Source of the DNA: Guillardia theta CCMP2712 | Lineage: Eukaryota; Cryptophyceae; Pyrenomonadales; Geminigeraceae | Direction: 5' to 3' | DNA length: 64,000 nucleotides | Assembly (NCBI RefSeq): GCF_000315625.1 | Contig: NW_005434594.1 | Location: 234,216-298,215, forward strand | Shown here: piece after piece, positions 54,596-64,000 of the stretch | Numbering within the stretch: position 1 is the first letter of the stretch | Layout of the letters: each line of letters opens with the position of its first letter | Position numbers and translations under genes: made by a program | The notes under the pieces: model-generated | The model's input: the letters and a program-made list of their open reading frames with translations, nothing else | The model's database searches: none | Told to the model about the DNA's origin: nothing

Positions 54596-55900
54596 ATGAA
54601 CTTTTTTGAGCAAGTAAGGAAGCGTCAACGACTGGTATTGGCGTCACTTTCTTTCCTGTTACAAATATGTCAGCTGGAAGGAAGGTTGGAGAAAGGGGAA
54701 GGTGGACTGCGGCTTAGAGGGGGTGAGCTTCAGATTCGGTTCGAAAAGGGAGGCATTGGTACGCAATTATGCCGAACATGCGGGAGAGCTGGGCATAACA
54801 GCAGGACATGCCTGTCCAGGTCACACCATCGGAACGCTGAGTACTATTTGTCCAGTCGGTCATCCGAGGAGGCAGATCAGGAGGAAGACATGCACTCGAG
54901 GACGCATCCAGTAACCAGCAGAGCCTGCAGCATGTGTGGTTCGCTCGACGTCACGCATGGACAGGCTGATGCGGAGGGGCAATGGTGTAGATTCTTTTGT
55001 AGGATATGTACAGTTGAAAATCCCCTATCGGAGTCTTTGCGGACCAAATGCTTGCTGTGTAGGAAGTCAGCATCGTTTGGGTCAGTTCAACTTGGAAGAA
55101 AAGGAGCAGTTCACTGCAAGAGACACAGGTATGCTGATGAGATGAGCGCTTTGACATGCTTATGGTCATGTTAGGCAATCGGACGAGGTCAACGTTATTG
55201 GACGAGTTTGTCGCTACCACGCTTGCCCTCTTCGAGCTACCTTTGGAAGTCCGCAGACGCGAACTCTCGAATATTGTTCCGTGCACAAGCTTGATGGATA
55301 TATCGATCTGGTTCACAGGAAGTGCTCCTTCTTTAATTGCGATACAGTCGCAAGCTTTGGGGACCCTGGGGACAGGATGCCGGTCGCCTGTGCCTATCAC
55401 AGGTTGACCCAGAGCTGCTCGCGCGTGCTGATCTGCTTACACGCCTTTTTGACAGAGAAACGGGGCACATCTACGTCGTCAGCAGGAAGTGTGGCCACCT
55501 TGAAGGGTGCGAGACTCAGGTACATTGAAGTTGAGGCTCCTCCGACATGTCTATGATGGTGGTTTTCTTCTGAAAGGCTGTCTTCGGAGACTCCAACGGG
55601 CCAGCCAAATTCTGCTCACAGCACAAGCTCCCACATCACATAGATGTTGTCAACAAGGTGAGCTCCCTGAACGAGATGTGTGAGTGTGCTCGATGTGAAC
55701 ATGCCGTGAACCAGAAATGCAACATTCCTGAAGGGTCCTCGAATCGAGGCTTTGGGAGTTCTGCCGCCAGGATGAATTACAAGAGACCAAGGTAATGGGT
55801 TTCCTCGCTGCTGCTGGGAAATGGCAGGCTTGATCACTGACTTCGTATGGCCAGGCTCTTTGCGGAGCCCCTACTAGGTGCTGGTGCTCCAAGAATATGA
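54596..55900 (+). CDS. EsV-1-7 cysteine-repeat protein with zinc knuckle and LRLRGG
   Basis: Six exons (54596-55128, 55175-55402, 55456-55519, 55577-55657, 55715-55791, 55855-55900) give 342 residues in frame. The N-terminus has a hydrophobic stretch RLVLASLSFLLQICQLEG followed by GGLRLRGGELQI (about 36-47). A CCHC knuckle CRTCGRAGHNSRTC (about 60-73) and a second Cys cluster follow. From about residue 160 come four EsV-1-7-type repeats, C-x2/4-C-x5-FG...C-x2-H: KCLLCRKSASFGSVQL with CKRHR; CRYHACPLRATFGSP with CSVHKLDGYIDLVHRKC; CSFFNCDTVASFGDP with CAYHRETGHIYVVSRKC; CGHLEGCETQAVFGDS with CSQHKLPHHIDVV. A degenerate fifth follows. Introns fall at equivalent places after HR or within repeats. 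The family includes brown-algal IMMEDIATE UPRIGHT and viral proteins; its biochemical role is not known to me. Confidence 0.8.
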
Positions 55901-57520
55901 AGCCTGTGCTGATGGCGTGCTCATTGAAGCGGCTGAGATTGAAATTCTTATCAGCCTCGGCACGGTGCTGTAAAGTCCATGGGACAGATCTAAGTTAAGT
56001 TATTCTTTTCAGTGACGTTTTACCTTGGTGAACGCTCATTATAAATCTCTTGATGATCCCGGGCCTCGGGCCAGAGGCGATCTAAGGTCGTCTCTGATCC
56101 CAAAAGTATCATATCTGCATCGGATCAACTTCGCCGGGCAGTGAGAACGATTATGATCAGGGAGGCCATGCCATGATGGCCGCAATCAGGCGGATTCAAA
56201 CGGAGCTGCCGCTCACGCCTGACTCACTGGGGGTGCTCAGCGGCTCACGCCCGGCCTCACTGTCACCTTGGCAGTGCGCCCGGCACCGCTGCACTGGCAG
56301 TGCCAGGCTGCTGAGCCCGGCGCCAGGCTGACCCGGCCCGTGTTGAATCATCACGGCGCGGCCAGCGGACTCTGACTGCAGCCCGCGATCATCATGACTC
56401 CGTGAATCATTGGCTAGTACCCGCCGCCTTCTTGTCATGGTTTTGAGCCCGGCCGGCCCGATGGCACTGCCGCAGTGCGGCCCGGGGCTTATTAGGCTAG
56501 GCTCCTGGCAGTTACTACGAGTAGTGATCGAAGGCCGTAGTACAATATTGCATAGTACTTGTGATTTAAGTTAAATTTGAGTAAAGCAGGTAAACCGTTA
56601 AAAGACAACCCCGGGGCACCGCTCGCCAGCGGGGAGTAGCCTGTTGAGTCACCGGTGGGGGTACTACTACCCCCGGTGGGGGTCACCTGTGAAGCAAATA
56701 GCTGAATCACGGTTGACGGGTAGTAACGGCGAGTGGAACACATGACGGGTCATGAAGTGCTTTCAGCCAGTGGGGATGACCAGGGGTGGTACCCCGTGAC
56801 GCAGAGTTTGAATTCCGAGAGCCGATGGGGGACGGGTGTGGTTTTGGTGGAAGTTCAGGGTAGGGTGGAGGGGGTGGGGTCAATGCCAGTCTTGCGGAGA
56901 CTCGGCATCCCCCCCGTCCCCACCCCCTCCACCCGGCCACTCGGACGAAAGGGTGGGTACAAGGAAATGCAGCAACCGGTCCATCTTTGGCTCTAACTTG
57001 AGGGCGACTTGAGTGAATACAACGGGGTACTATGGTACGGTCTATGAGCAGTAAAATGTAGGGGTGCTTCAAAGTTTCGTTATGGGTGGTGTGGTTCTTG
57101 CGACAGGTAGGGGGGTGGTGCAAGGGGTCATGCTTGCGAAAGTTGATGAGGTGGTACCCGGGAGGGTGGGTTAGGGGGTGGGGTTATCCTCAAAGACACG
57201 GGTAGGGGTACAAAGTCAGGAATGAGCCAGGGTGGGGGCATCCTTACTGCGAATGCTAGGGGGGACCGGCGATGATGGCGACTGCAGAAGGGGGAAGACG
57301 GAAGGGAGAGAGAAGGAAATGGTTGTCATTGGACCAGACATAGGAGACGAACATGCTTGGATTTGATTTCGCACATGAACAGCAAGGAAGATGATGGCTC
57401 CACCAGGAGTAGGAAATAGGATCATGGTAGAGAGGGGAGAGATGAGATGGGATTAGCTATTATTGGGCCCCAGCACAAGATCAGGAGCTTAGTTCTTGCA
57501 TTGATCGAGTTCCATTTCAA
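55901..57520. other. Intergenic: GC-rich patch then GGGGTA-rich DNA
   Basis: 56055-56480 is GC-rich with GGCAGTGCC-type palindromic words. 56545-56590 has TTAAATTTGAGTAAAGC, like the 50.4-50.5 kb copies. 56600-57240 is rich in GGGGGTAGTACCCCC-type words. 57241-57440 has one open minus frame (PTPGGAIIFLAVHVRNQIQA) that I cannot assign. Confidence 0.5.
56055..56720. repeat. GC-rich interspersed patch
   Basis: Same composition and shared TTTGAGTAAAG word as the patch at 49970-51150. Confidence 0.5.
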
Positions 57521-60503
57521 ATGCGAAGAAGCTCTGAGTGCAAATTATGTGTCTTTTTGGAGAGGAGACGATTGGACATGACCAAGTCAGCCTCTTGCTA
57601 TGACGACAGAACAGACATGCTTTCATTCTTTGAATTCCTGATCGCTTGGCTTCTCAGGTACTGTTCCGGGACTATGTCTGCAGGAATAGGATTATTCCTA
57701 ACAAAAAATGTGATGGGTAAGCTTCAGGCTGGAATGCATTCAATCATATGAGTTGCGTCTCGTTCTCAGGGCAGTACACAGTCACGAAAATCACACCGGG
57801 AGGGCCAGCAGCAAGGTCGACATTGTTAACATTTCCAAGTTGTGACTTTGTTGAGAGTAGAGCAAGAAGCGTGTCCATTGGAGACATTCTTATGCAAGTG
57901 AACGGAAGAAGGCTTGACGGGTTGGGGCTGGATATGGTGAGGTCGCTCATTCTGGGGCAACCTGGGACGCCATGTGAGCTGATGCTTCGAAGACTTCAGA
58001 ACGGAAGGCAAGAGATCCTGACACGTCTGCTCCTCTGAAAGCAATCTGCAGGAGTGCTGTGTTCGTCACGTCCATCCTGAGAGGAGGTGGCTCCAGGGAA
58101 GTCTCTCCTCGTGTGAACAACCAGGCTCAAACTCCCCGCGAGCAAGTGAACATGGGGTATGAACCTGTTGCTGTGAACTCGGCCCCGAACTTGAATGGGT
58201 TTGGTGAGCATCAGTGGTGAGGAAGGCATCTTGCAGTCATCTCAAGAGTGCTGAGTATTCACATGCAGGAATTCCATCACTCCCATGACAGCAAATCAGC
58301 CTCCTCAAGCCCACACTGAAGGGGAGATGACACACTTGCATGTCGAGACTGGGCAAGAGGAAATGATGAAGATACAACCACAACATTTGTTCGCTGGTGC
58401 TCCCGAGAATCGCAGCCCTAATCAGGACAAGTACATCCATTCCTATGATCCTTATGTCATTTCCTGAGATTCAAACAGCCAATTTTTCCCAAACGTGAAG
58501 AAGTCGCCCCCTAATCCAATCTGTAAGTTCTTGTCAATGTTTGACGCCTCGTTTTGATTGAGTTTTTGTTTCGCTCGCAGACTCCAATCTCAACAGAGGA
58601 GCAGCATCCTCTCCAAATCCGATGAACTCCCTCCCTCAAGGTAATCTGATGATGCACAAGACCCTTCTATCGCAGTGCCGTGTAAAGATTTGTTACCAGC
58701 TCCTCCACAAAAAGCTGGACTGGGCATGACATTGAGAAATGATATGCGAGGGGATCTCCGCATAACAGATATCGTGCGTACCATGTCTTCGTGAGTTTTT
58801 GTCTTTACCGAATTCCTGGTCAGGCACCCAACGGCCCCGCTGACAATGCAAAGAAGTTCAAGAGAATGGACATCATCACAACAATCAATGGAAGAAACGT
58901 CAGGGGGATGTCAGTGGTTCAAGCACGCGACCTGATCATGGGGCCGGTCGGAAGCAGTGTGATCATCGGGATACTAAGAGAATTTCCTGGTCAGCACCGG
59001 CAGGGGACGGCACCGGGGCAGTTCCTTGAAGTTCCAGTCACAAGATCATTGCAGAACGTCCCAGCATCGAGAGACAATGCCTCTAATCCGAAATTGAACA
59101 GACAACCAATGCCTCCTGCGCCACAAAACATGAACAGCACACCGTCTTTCCCGAGCGGTACTCCCCCTACCAACATGGCGCAAACTGCCGAATCTTCTCC
59201 CGACGAGCAAAGCAGGATGAAGAGGGCGAATCCTTCAATCAATGCACAGCAATTCAGACCTCAGGTCAACGAGGCTATGTGCGGCATTGGTGTCTTTATC
59301 GAAAGAACCTCCAATGGTCTACTTACAATCAAACAAATCTCCCCTGATGGCCCGGCCAGCAGGACGGCGGAGTTGCATGCCGGAGATTTCTTAGTCGCCA
59401 TCAACGGGCACACGACATTGGGGATGCCGATGCAACAGGTGAGGAGCTTGATAGTCGGTAGGCGGGGGACTACCGTATCATTGTCTCTCCGCCGTTTGCT
59501 TCGAGACCGAAGAGCAGGGGACAGCTTAAGTCCCATCTATGAAGTCATGGTCCAAAGAGAACCCCCCGCTGGTGGAACAGCACCCCCAGCAGACTTGACA
59601 GTCACTCCCAAGCCAGACGCCTCACCCTTCAGCGGTATGATGACACCAGACACACAATCAAGTGCGACCAACGGGCTCTCAAGCGCGCGTTCCATGCCAT
59701 CAACGGCTCGCTCGTACCCTCCTGGCCCTCACCCCTACACGCCCACATTCAACTACTTGGAGCAGCCGATAGCTCCAGTTCCTGAGGTCGGGGGTTTTGG
59801 TGAGGAGCTTCTCCTTGTGACGCCGGTTGCTTCCAGGGGATGGCAAACGAGTGCGGGGTTGGGCTGAAGCTCATCGAATTCGATGGGGCGATCATCATTC
59901 AAAGGGTCTTCCCGGAAGGTCCTGCTGGAAGGTGAGTTGGGCCTCACGTCCCCCTCGGGCACGGTTGATGTCCGGGATGGTTGATACTGGAGCTGACTTG
60001 ACAACATGCTCACCCCTTCGTTTGCAGAAGTGGATTGGTCATGAAGGGCGATCTTCTGCACAGAGTCGATTATCAAACCCTTGCGGAGCTGACTATCGAG
60101 CAGATCAGACCTCTCCTGAAGGTACCCTTCCCTTCTAGCTCATTGTCCTTGCTGGTTACTTGCTGGACCAGGGCCCATACATGTCATCAGTGGTCCTTGG
60201 GCTGATCAAACCCAAGTATCGACTGCGAGTCAACGTCCGACTGCAACGAGAGTTCATCGCCGACGAGTTCGAGGTGAGCGCTGGCATGGTCGAGAGTAGA
60301 GCATGACCGAGAGCTTCCAGGCCAAGGATATCCCTGCCTTGCCACGATCGCAGGATCTGGATCTTGACGGCAATGATCCAGGAGGCAAGGAGCAGAAATC
60401 ATCGACGCCCAGTTCGACCCCCTTATATTCTTTAACGACCCCCGTGCCAGTCTTGAGGGAAAAGTTCATCCCCCGAGGAACAGGACCAGACGTTGTCCTG
60501 TAA
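57521..60503 (+). CDS. Multi-PDZ scaffold protein
   Basis: About ten exons. The N-terminal limit is uncertain (the Met at 57521 is one option). PDZ1 (about 57680-57995): GIGLFLTKNVMG|QYTVTKITPGGPAAR, SIGDILMQVNGRRLDGLGLD, CELMLRRL, with introns 57717-57769 and a 48-nt one inside. PDZ2 (about 58700-58985): AGLGMTLRNDMRGDLRI, MDIITTINGRNVRGMSVVQA. PDZ3 (about 59275-59510): CGIGVFIERTSNGLLTIKQI, AGDFLVAINGHTTLGMPM, SLSLRRLLRD. A fourth, weaker unit (59840-60225): VGLKLIEFDGAIIIQRVF, MKGDLLHRVDYQTLAELT. Linkers are Pro/Ser/Gln-rich. The last join (47-nt intron after FIADEFE) leads to TPVPVLREKFIPRGTGP and stop at 60501-60503. PDZ units are alike (G-I-G-[VL]-F start, 'S-L-I-x-G' helix), pointing to duplication. 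Probably a membrane-complex scaffold. Confidence 0.75.
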
Positions 60504-60700
60504 TCTTCTCTTCCAACACAACACACACTTGTATATAGAGCCCTTCCCTGACCTATTTTTTCTCTCCTTCACGTCGAATAACACTAAGAGCGAATAGAAA
60601 GCGCAGTAAATACAGCCACCCCTGATATATTCTCTCCTCTCCTCCACGTCAACCATGTTACAAGGAGCTGGCAGGAAGCATCTCCTCAACCGGGGCCACT

Positions 60701-60974
60701 CTAGTTTCCCGGCGAGAGGTAAGTGTTTTCATCCATGTAATTCTTCATGGTGTGAGTCTTGATGCCGGAGCTCCATATGTACAGCAGGATGAGAGCCAAG
60801 CACGAGCACACGAAGGCGACAAGGAAGGCACCAAGGACCACGTGCCGATGTGTTGAAGAGTCCTTCCTGTTTGCAAACATGGTCAGCACCACTGCACACT
60901 TGTAACAAGGTAACGTGAAGATACTTGCTCTCTGTCTGCTCAAAGCGCAACAGGCCATCTCTTTCAGTCGGCAT
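60701..60974 (-). CDS. 71-residue tail-anchored-type membrane miniprotein
   Basis: Exons 60974-60925 and 60866-60701, intron 58 nt, in frame. The product has a short polar N-terminus (MPTERDGLLRFEQTESKKDS), a single hydrophobic segment VVLGAFLVAFVCSCLALILL at about residues 25-44, and a short polar tail (KTHTMKNYMDENTYLSPGN). No family is recognised. The segment position is central, so either topology is possible. The gene is divergent from the CX9C gene. Confidence 0.6.
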
Positions 60975-61376
60975 GCTGTCGGTTCAAATGCTCTGAGAAA
61001 GCATCGCAATGTGCCTGTGAACAGCGCTCCACTTTCCTGATTGACACGGAAAAGTCGTCAAAAACAACAACAATCAGTGTCTTCAAGTGCTTGTTCTGAA
61101 TCTCTCTTCCTGCTTCACAGTCTTCTCTCTTCCTTCATCTTCTTTCAACTTCATGCATGTTTCTTCCTCCTCCCGCTTCCTCTCCAGGCCCCCGCTCCCT
61201 ACTTCCCCCTCTGAGCTCGCTGCATGTTTCCTGCTGTTCCCCTCCTGCTCTCTCTCTCTCTGTTTTCAATTATGCCCCTGGCTCCTCTACCTTGCAGTTT
61301 TCTTAATTGAGCCTATAAGTAAACAATTGATACAGCAGAGGCGCCTGTACACGACCCGGTGCGAACGTGACCAGCC
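60975..61376. other. Divergent intergenic region, possible shared promoter
   Basis: 402 bases, T/C-rich in the middle (TTCCTCCTC words). It separates the starts of the membrane miniprotein and the CX9C protein. No TATA box is seen. Confidence 0.45.
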
Positions 61377-61718
61377 ATGTCGGATGGGACGGAGGACGCC
61401 TCGGAAAGCGCCAAGGTGAGGGCGCTGTCTGAATGCGAAGAGCAGCACAAGAAGCTGTTGAGCTGCCTCAAGGGAGAGCATGCCCTGACAAGCTGGTCGA
61501 GTTGGACTTTCTGCACGCAGGAATCTGGGGAGTTCTGGCGGTGCTACGAGCAGTCCAGGGGGATCAAGATGACAGAGCAACCGATGGCGATATGGAGGCA
61601 GACGATGCAGAAGATGGGGATGCCTTCGACTCTGGCTGGAGAGAAGGTGCAGCTGTCTGGTGCTGATGAGCAGCACAAGGACTCTAAGCAGGAGGGAGGA
61701 GGGGGGGCTTCTAGTTGA
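61377..61718 (+). CDS. Twin CX9C (CHCH) mitochondrial intermembrane-space-type protein
   Basis: Single exon, 113 residues. Two helices each carry C-x9-C: CEEQHKKLLSC (about 20-30) and CTQESGEFWRC (about 46-56), separated by a loop. This is the hallmark of MIA40/Erv1-imported proteins with two disulfides. No N-terminal presequence, as expected for the class. The C-terminal 55 residues are polar and end in a Gly-rich stretch. Closest role by general resemblance is a respiratory-complex assembly or subunit protein; the exact orthologue is not identified. Confidence 0.78.
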   Translation: MSDGTEDASESAKVRALSECEEQHKKLLSCLKGEHALTSWSSWTFCTQESGEFWRCYEQSRGIKMTEQPMAIWRQTMQKMGMPSTLAGEKVQLSGADEQHKDSKQEGGGGASS

Positions 61719-63627
61719 GGAGGATGTGCTAAGGGAGGGTGCGGCAGGTGTTTAATCTCAGGTTGCATGTGGTGCAAGACTGGTGGATGCTTGTGAATGA
61801 ATGTTTTGATCTTGATCTCATATGAAGGATGTTTGCATCATGGCAGGAAAAGACTTGCGTTTATGAGTCGCTCGTGACGACCATGCACCTGAGAAGAGCT
61901 GCTTGATGTGTGCGAGAACTGTCAGAGCTGAAAGGACCTTACAACCTTACAGTTCTTGGCTTTGATTTTGATCATACGTTCGAAACCAACGACATAATGC
62001 ACATGAGTTGCATTCAGGTCCTTGGAGCTTTAGACTACGTTGTTGATCATACATGCACGAAGAACTCGTGTAAGAGAAAGAGAGATGCACGATTTTCTAT
62101 TTACACCCACAACAACACAACATGATTCAACAACACAACATAAAGACGGAAAAGAACTGAACTGCTTACAATCAGAAATAAGACTAGGTGCAGGGGCCGA
62201 GACGTAAAGATCATTCAAAACTTCTGCTCCCATCTCCTGAGGATCAAAACTTAAATTGGCACATGCTTCCATGCGTTGCTCCTGGGTAGCCTCCTTGCTT
62301 CACTCAAGTTTTGTAGTTACCATGTGATGTTGGACCTCGACGGTACACATGACATTGATATCCTTGTTCCTGGTCTTGCCATCCAGAAGAGAGTCCTTCC
62401 TGATCTGTGCTCTTCAGTGTCTCTACAGCGTAAGATAACGCATGATAGACGGCCGTCCATCGTAGCATATCGGTGAGCATCGAGTCCAATCTGATTAGAG
62501 TGTTGGAACGGATGATTGGTCCTTGGCAGCAGCCTGACTCATCACAGGCTCAGCTTCGGTGGTTGCCAGTAACTGGCAGTCAAGATTGAAACCGACCAGG
62601 CGATCGCGGGCCCGGCAGGTAACTCGACTGTCCCACTGTTCCATGACTTCTCAACTTCAAGACGAGCAATGTAAACGTTGTGCAATGCTGCGGAGATACT
62701 TCTGCGCTCTTGTAGCAGTTTCTGAATGGGGCGATGAACACTACCCCCTGTGTCCCTCCTGGAGCCCTTTGCTACGATGGCGCGGAAAGGTTTAGAATTG
62801 ATCAGACATTTGTATCCGGCATTTCCAACAGCAGAGCACGACGTGCTATGGCATAGAGTACTATTCTCGACATCGATGGTAAACTTATCCTTCTTGTTCA
62901 TCTGGCCCCTCTTCACGATGACAGTATCCTTTAGACATCACAACGTGAAAGACGATCACGGAGAAGAGAACAATGATGCTTACGGGCATGTAGAACATGT
63001 GCAGCTCATGATATGACCTTTCTCGCCATGCAAGTGTTTAGACGAGGAATCTTTTATTTGTTTGTTGTAATGCTTCAGGCATCTTGTACATTGTTGTCGT
63101 GTGAAGAAGTGCATTCCCTACAACATCTTGACATGGTCATCTGGAAGTTCTTTGTTATATGATTCTGAACTATCTGATATGAATCCCACTCTTCTTCAGA
63201 ACGCCAGAAGCAGGAAGGCTCGTTCTCCATTGGAATGGTGATTGGGCTTGCATGACTCTCATATCCTTTCTCACATCTGTCCGCTCTCTGAACGAGGCCA
63301 GGTAGTGAAGTTTCAGACCCTGGAGGATCGTTGGAAAGGGAGTAGAGTTTCCGGACCCTCTGGAACGATGACAATTCGTCAGGTGGTGCTATCCCCCAAA
63401 AGACCGCATCCTCTGGAACGATGACAATTCGTCAGGTGGTGCTATCCCCCAAAAGACCGCATCCTCTGGAACGATGACAATTCGTCAGGTGGTGCTATCC
63501 CCAAAAGACCGCATCCTCGCTCAACAAGCTCTGTCGCCATATCGTCGGGCGTGTCGAGCAGATCCCGTTTTAAAACTGTTTTAAAGTATAGTAAACATTT
63601 TACAGTATCGTGACCTGCGAGATCGGC
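61719..63627. other. Region without a confident gene
   Basis: Protein-like open stretches occur on both strands: plus 61907-62060 (LTVLGFDFDHTFETNDIMHM), minus about 62900-62640 (DVENSTLCHSTSCSAVGNAG) and minus about 62280-62165 (RMEACANLSFDPQEMGAEVL). I could not join any of them into a gene. There may be an unrecognised minus-strand gene at about 62170-62930. A 53-bp tandem repeat lies at 63359-63516. Confidence 0.35.
63359..63516. repeat. 53-bp tandem repeat, three copies
   Basis: Units begin TCTGGAACGATGACAATTCG at 63359, 63412 and 63465. The first two are identical; the third lacks one C in its C-run (52 bp). Confidence 0.92.
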
Positions 63628-64000
63628 ATGGGACCTCCTTCCATGGCTGCAGCGGCGCTGCTAGCGGGGAGGAGAGTATGCGCGTTGATAGGAGCCGGTC
63701 TGAGCGTGTCCTCGGGTATCCCCGACTTCAGATCACCAGGAGGGATGTACGACACGCTGAGACCCGAGCTCTTGACAGCCTCAGAGTTGGAGAGGAGGGC
63801 GATGCGGGCGGATCCGACGGCTGTAGTGAGCTGGGAGATCTTCTCAAGGAACCAGTTGCCGTACCTGGAGCTGAGAAGACCGTTCATGCTGGGTGTGCTG
63901 GACAAAGAGGAGAAAGGGAAAGACACGTACAAACCCACGCTGGGGCATTTTTTCTTTAGGGTGTGTCATGACAAAGGGCTATTGAAGAGGCTCTACACGC
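63628..64000 (+). CDS. Sirtuin (Sir2 family NAD-dependent deacylase), 5' part, cut by window end
   Basis: Open from 63628 to the window edge (124 codons seen). The NAD-binding Rossmann start CALIGAGLSVSSGIPDFRSP is the sirtuin GAGxSxxxGIPDFR signature. GGMYDTLRPELLTASELERR and then KPTLGHFFFRVCHDKGLLKR follow in the expected order (P-T-x-x-H-x-F before the catalytic region). The zinc-binding and catalytic His parts lie beyond the window. Upstream TTTTACAG at about 63597-63604 could be an acceptor, so an earlier exon is possible. Spacing fits the SIRT2/SIRT3-type class I group. The substrate is not predictable. Confidence 0.85.
   Translation, partial: MGPPSMAAAALLAGRRVCALIGAGLSVSSGIPDFRSPGGMYDTLRPELLTASELERRAMRADPTAVVSWEIFSRNQLPYLELRRPFMLGVLDKEEKGKDTYKPTLGHFFFRVCHDKGLLKRLYT

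Noticed and set aside
63359-63516. CRISPR-like array
   Set aside because: The 53-bp units are directly adjacent with no spacers; the setting is a eukaryotic genome.
1-64000. Nucleomorph or organelle origin of the window
   Set aside because: GC content, intron density and gene content (NHE, ArfGEF, sirtuin, secretory proteins) fit a nuclear genome, not a compact AT-rich nucleomorph or plastid.

Overview
The window looks like nuclear DNA of a cryptophyte alga, most likely Guillardia theta or a close relative. This is inference, not a database match. The reasons are spliceosomal genes with very short GT-AG introns (about 43-62 nt) beside introns swollen by microsatellites, a 100-N scaffold gap, an epiplastin/periplast-type VPV-repeat protein, an EsV-1-7 cysteine-repeat protein, a Crinkler/RHS-type NTPase and GC-rich interspersed patches. 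There is no operon structure and I see no rRNA or tRNA gene.

Layout. 20-4970 (-) encodes a three-enzyme fusion: HAD phosphatase, SAM methyltransferase, zinc-free MDR dehydrogenase. 5897-10736 (-) is a membrane-anchored secreted-type beta-propeller protein. 11405-15289 (-) is a SAM-domain plus leucine-rich-repeat protein interrupted by the N gap. 16223-19765 (+) is a two-exon transposase-like protein of about 1160 residues. 20543-22342 (-) is a coiled-coil protein. 22843-24891 (-) is a single-exon PB1 / peptidoglycan-binding-like / UBA protein. 25948-26966 (+) is a signal-peptide PDZ protein.

26967-29341 is a gene-empty GC-rich and GGGGTA-rich tract. 29342-30100 (+) is an alveolin/epiplastin-like protein. 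30306-33005 (-) is a type II membrane protein with eight sushi-like repeats. 33790-40971 (-) is a large ArfGEF of the GBF1/GNOM class with many repeat-filled introns. 43794-46202 (+) is a Crinkler/RHS-type protein with a secretory-looking N-terminus. 47734-48486 (-) is a secreted ankyrin protein.

49338-49508 and 51822-52110 (+) are two tiny genes with strong codon bias. 52318-54221 (-) is an NHE8-like Na+/H+ exchanger, divergent from the EsV-1-7 gene at 54596-55900 (+). 57521-60503 (+) is a multi-PDZ protein. 60701-60974 (-) and 61377-61718 (+) are a divergent pair: a tail-anchored miniprotein and a twin-CX9C protein. The window ends inside a sirtuin gene at 63628.

Themes. (1) The HAD-methyltransferase-MDR fusion is the strongest candidate for an undescribed enzyme system; exons visibly bridge both junctions. 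(2) Four unrelated genes (fusion enzyme, PDZ protein, Crinkler-like protein, EsV-1-7 protein) share an L-R-x-R-G-G or L-R-G-G motif just after an N-terminal hydrophobic segment, which may be a sorting or processing signal. (3) Endomembrane functions recur: ArfGEF, NHE and a possible autophagy receptor. Exon joins were derived by hand from GT-AG sites and reading frame. Where joins are given exactly, the summed exon lengths are divisible by three.
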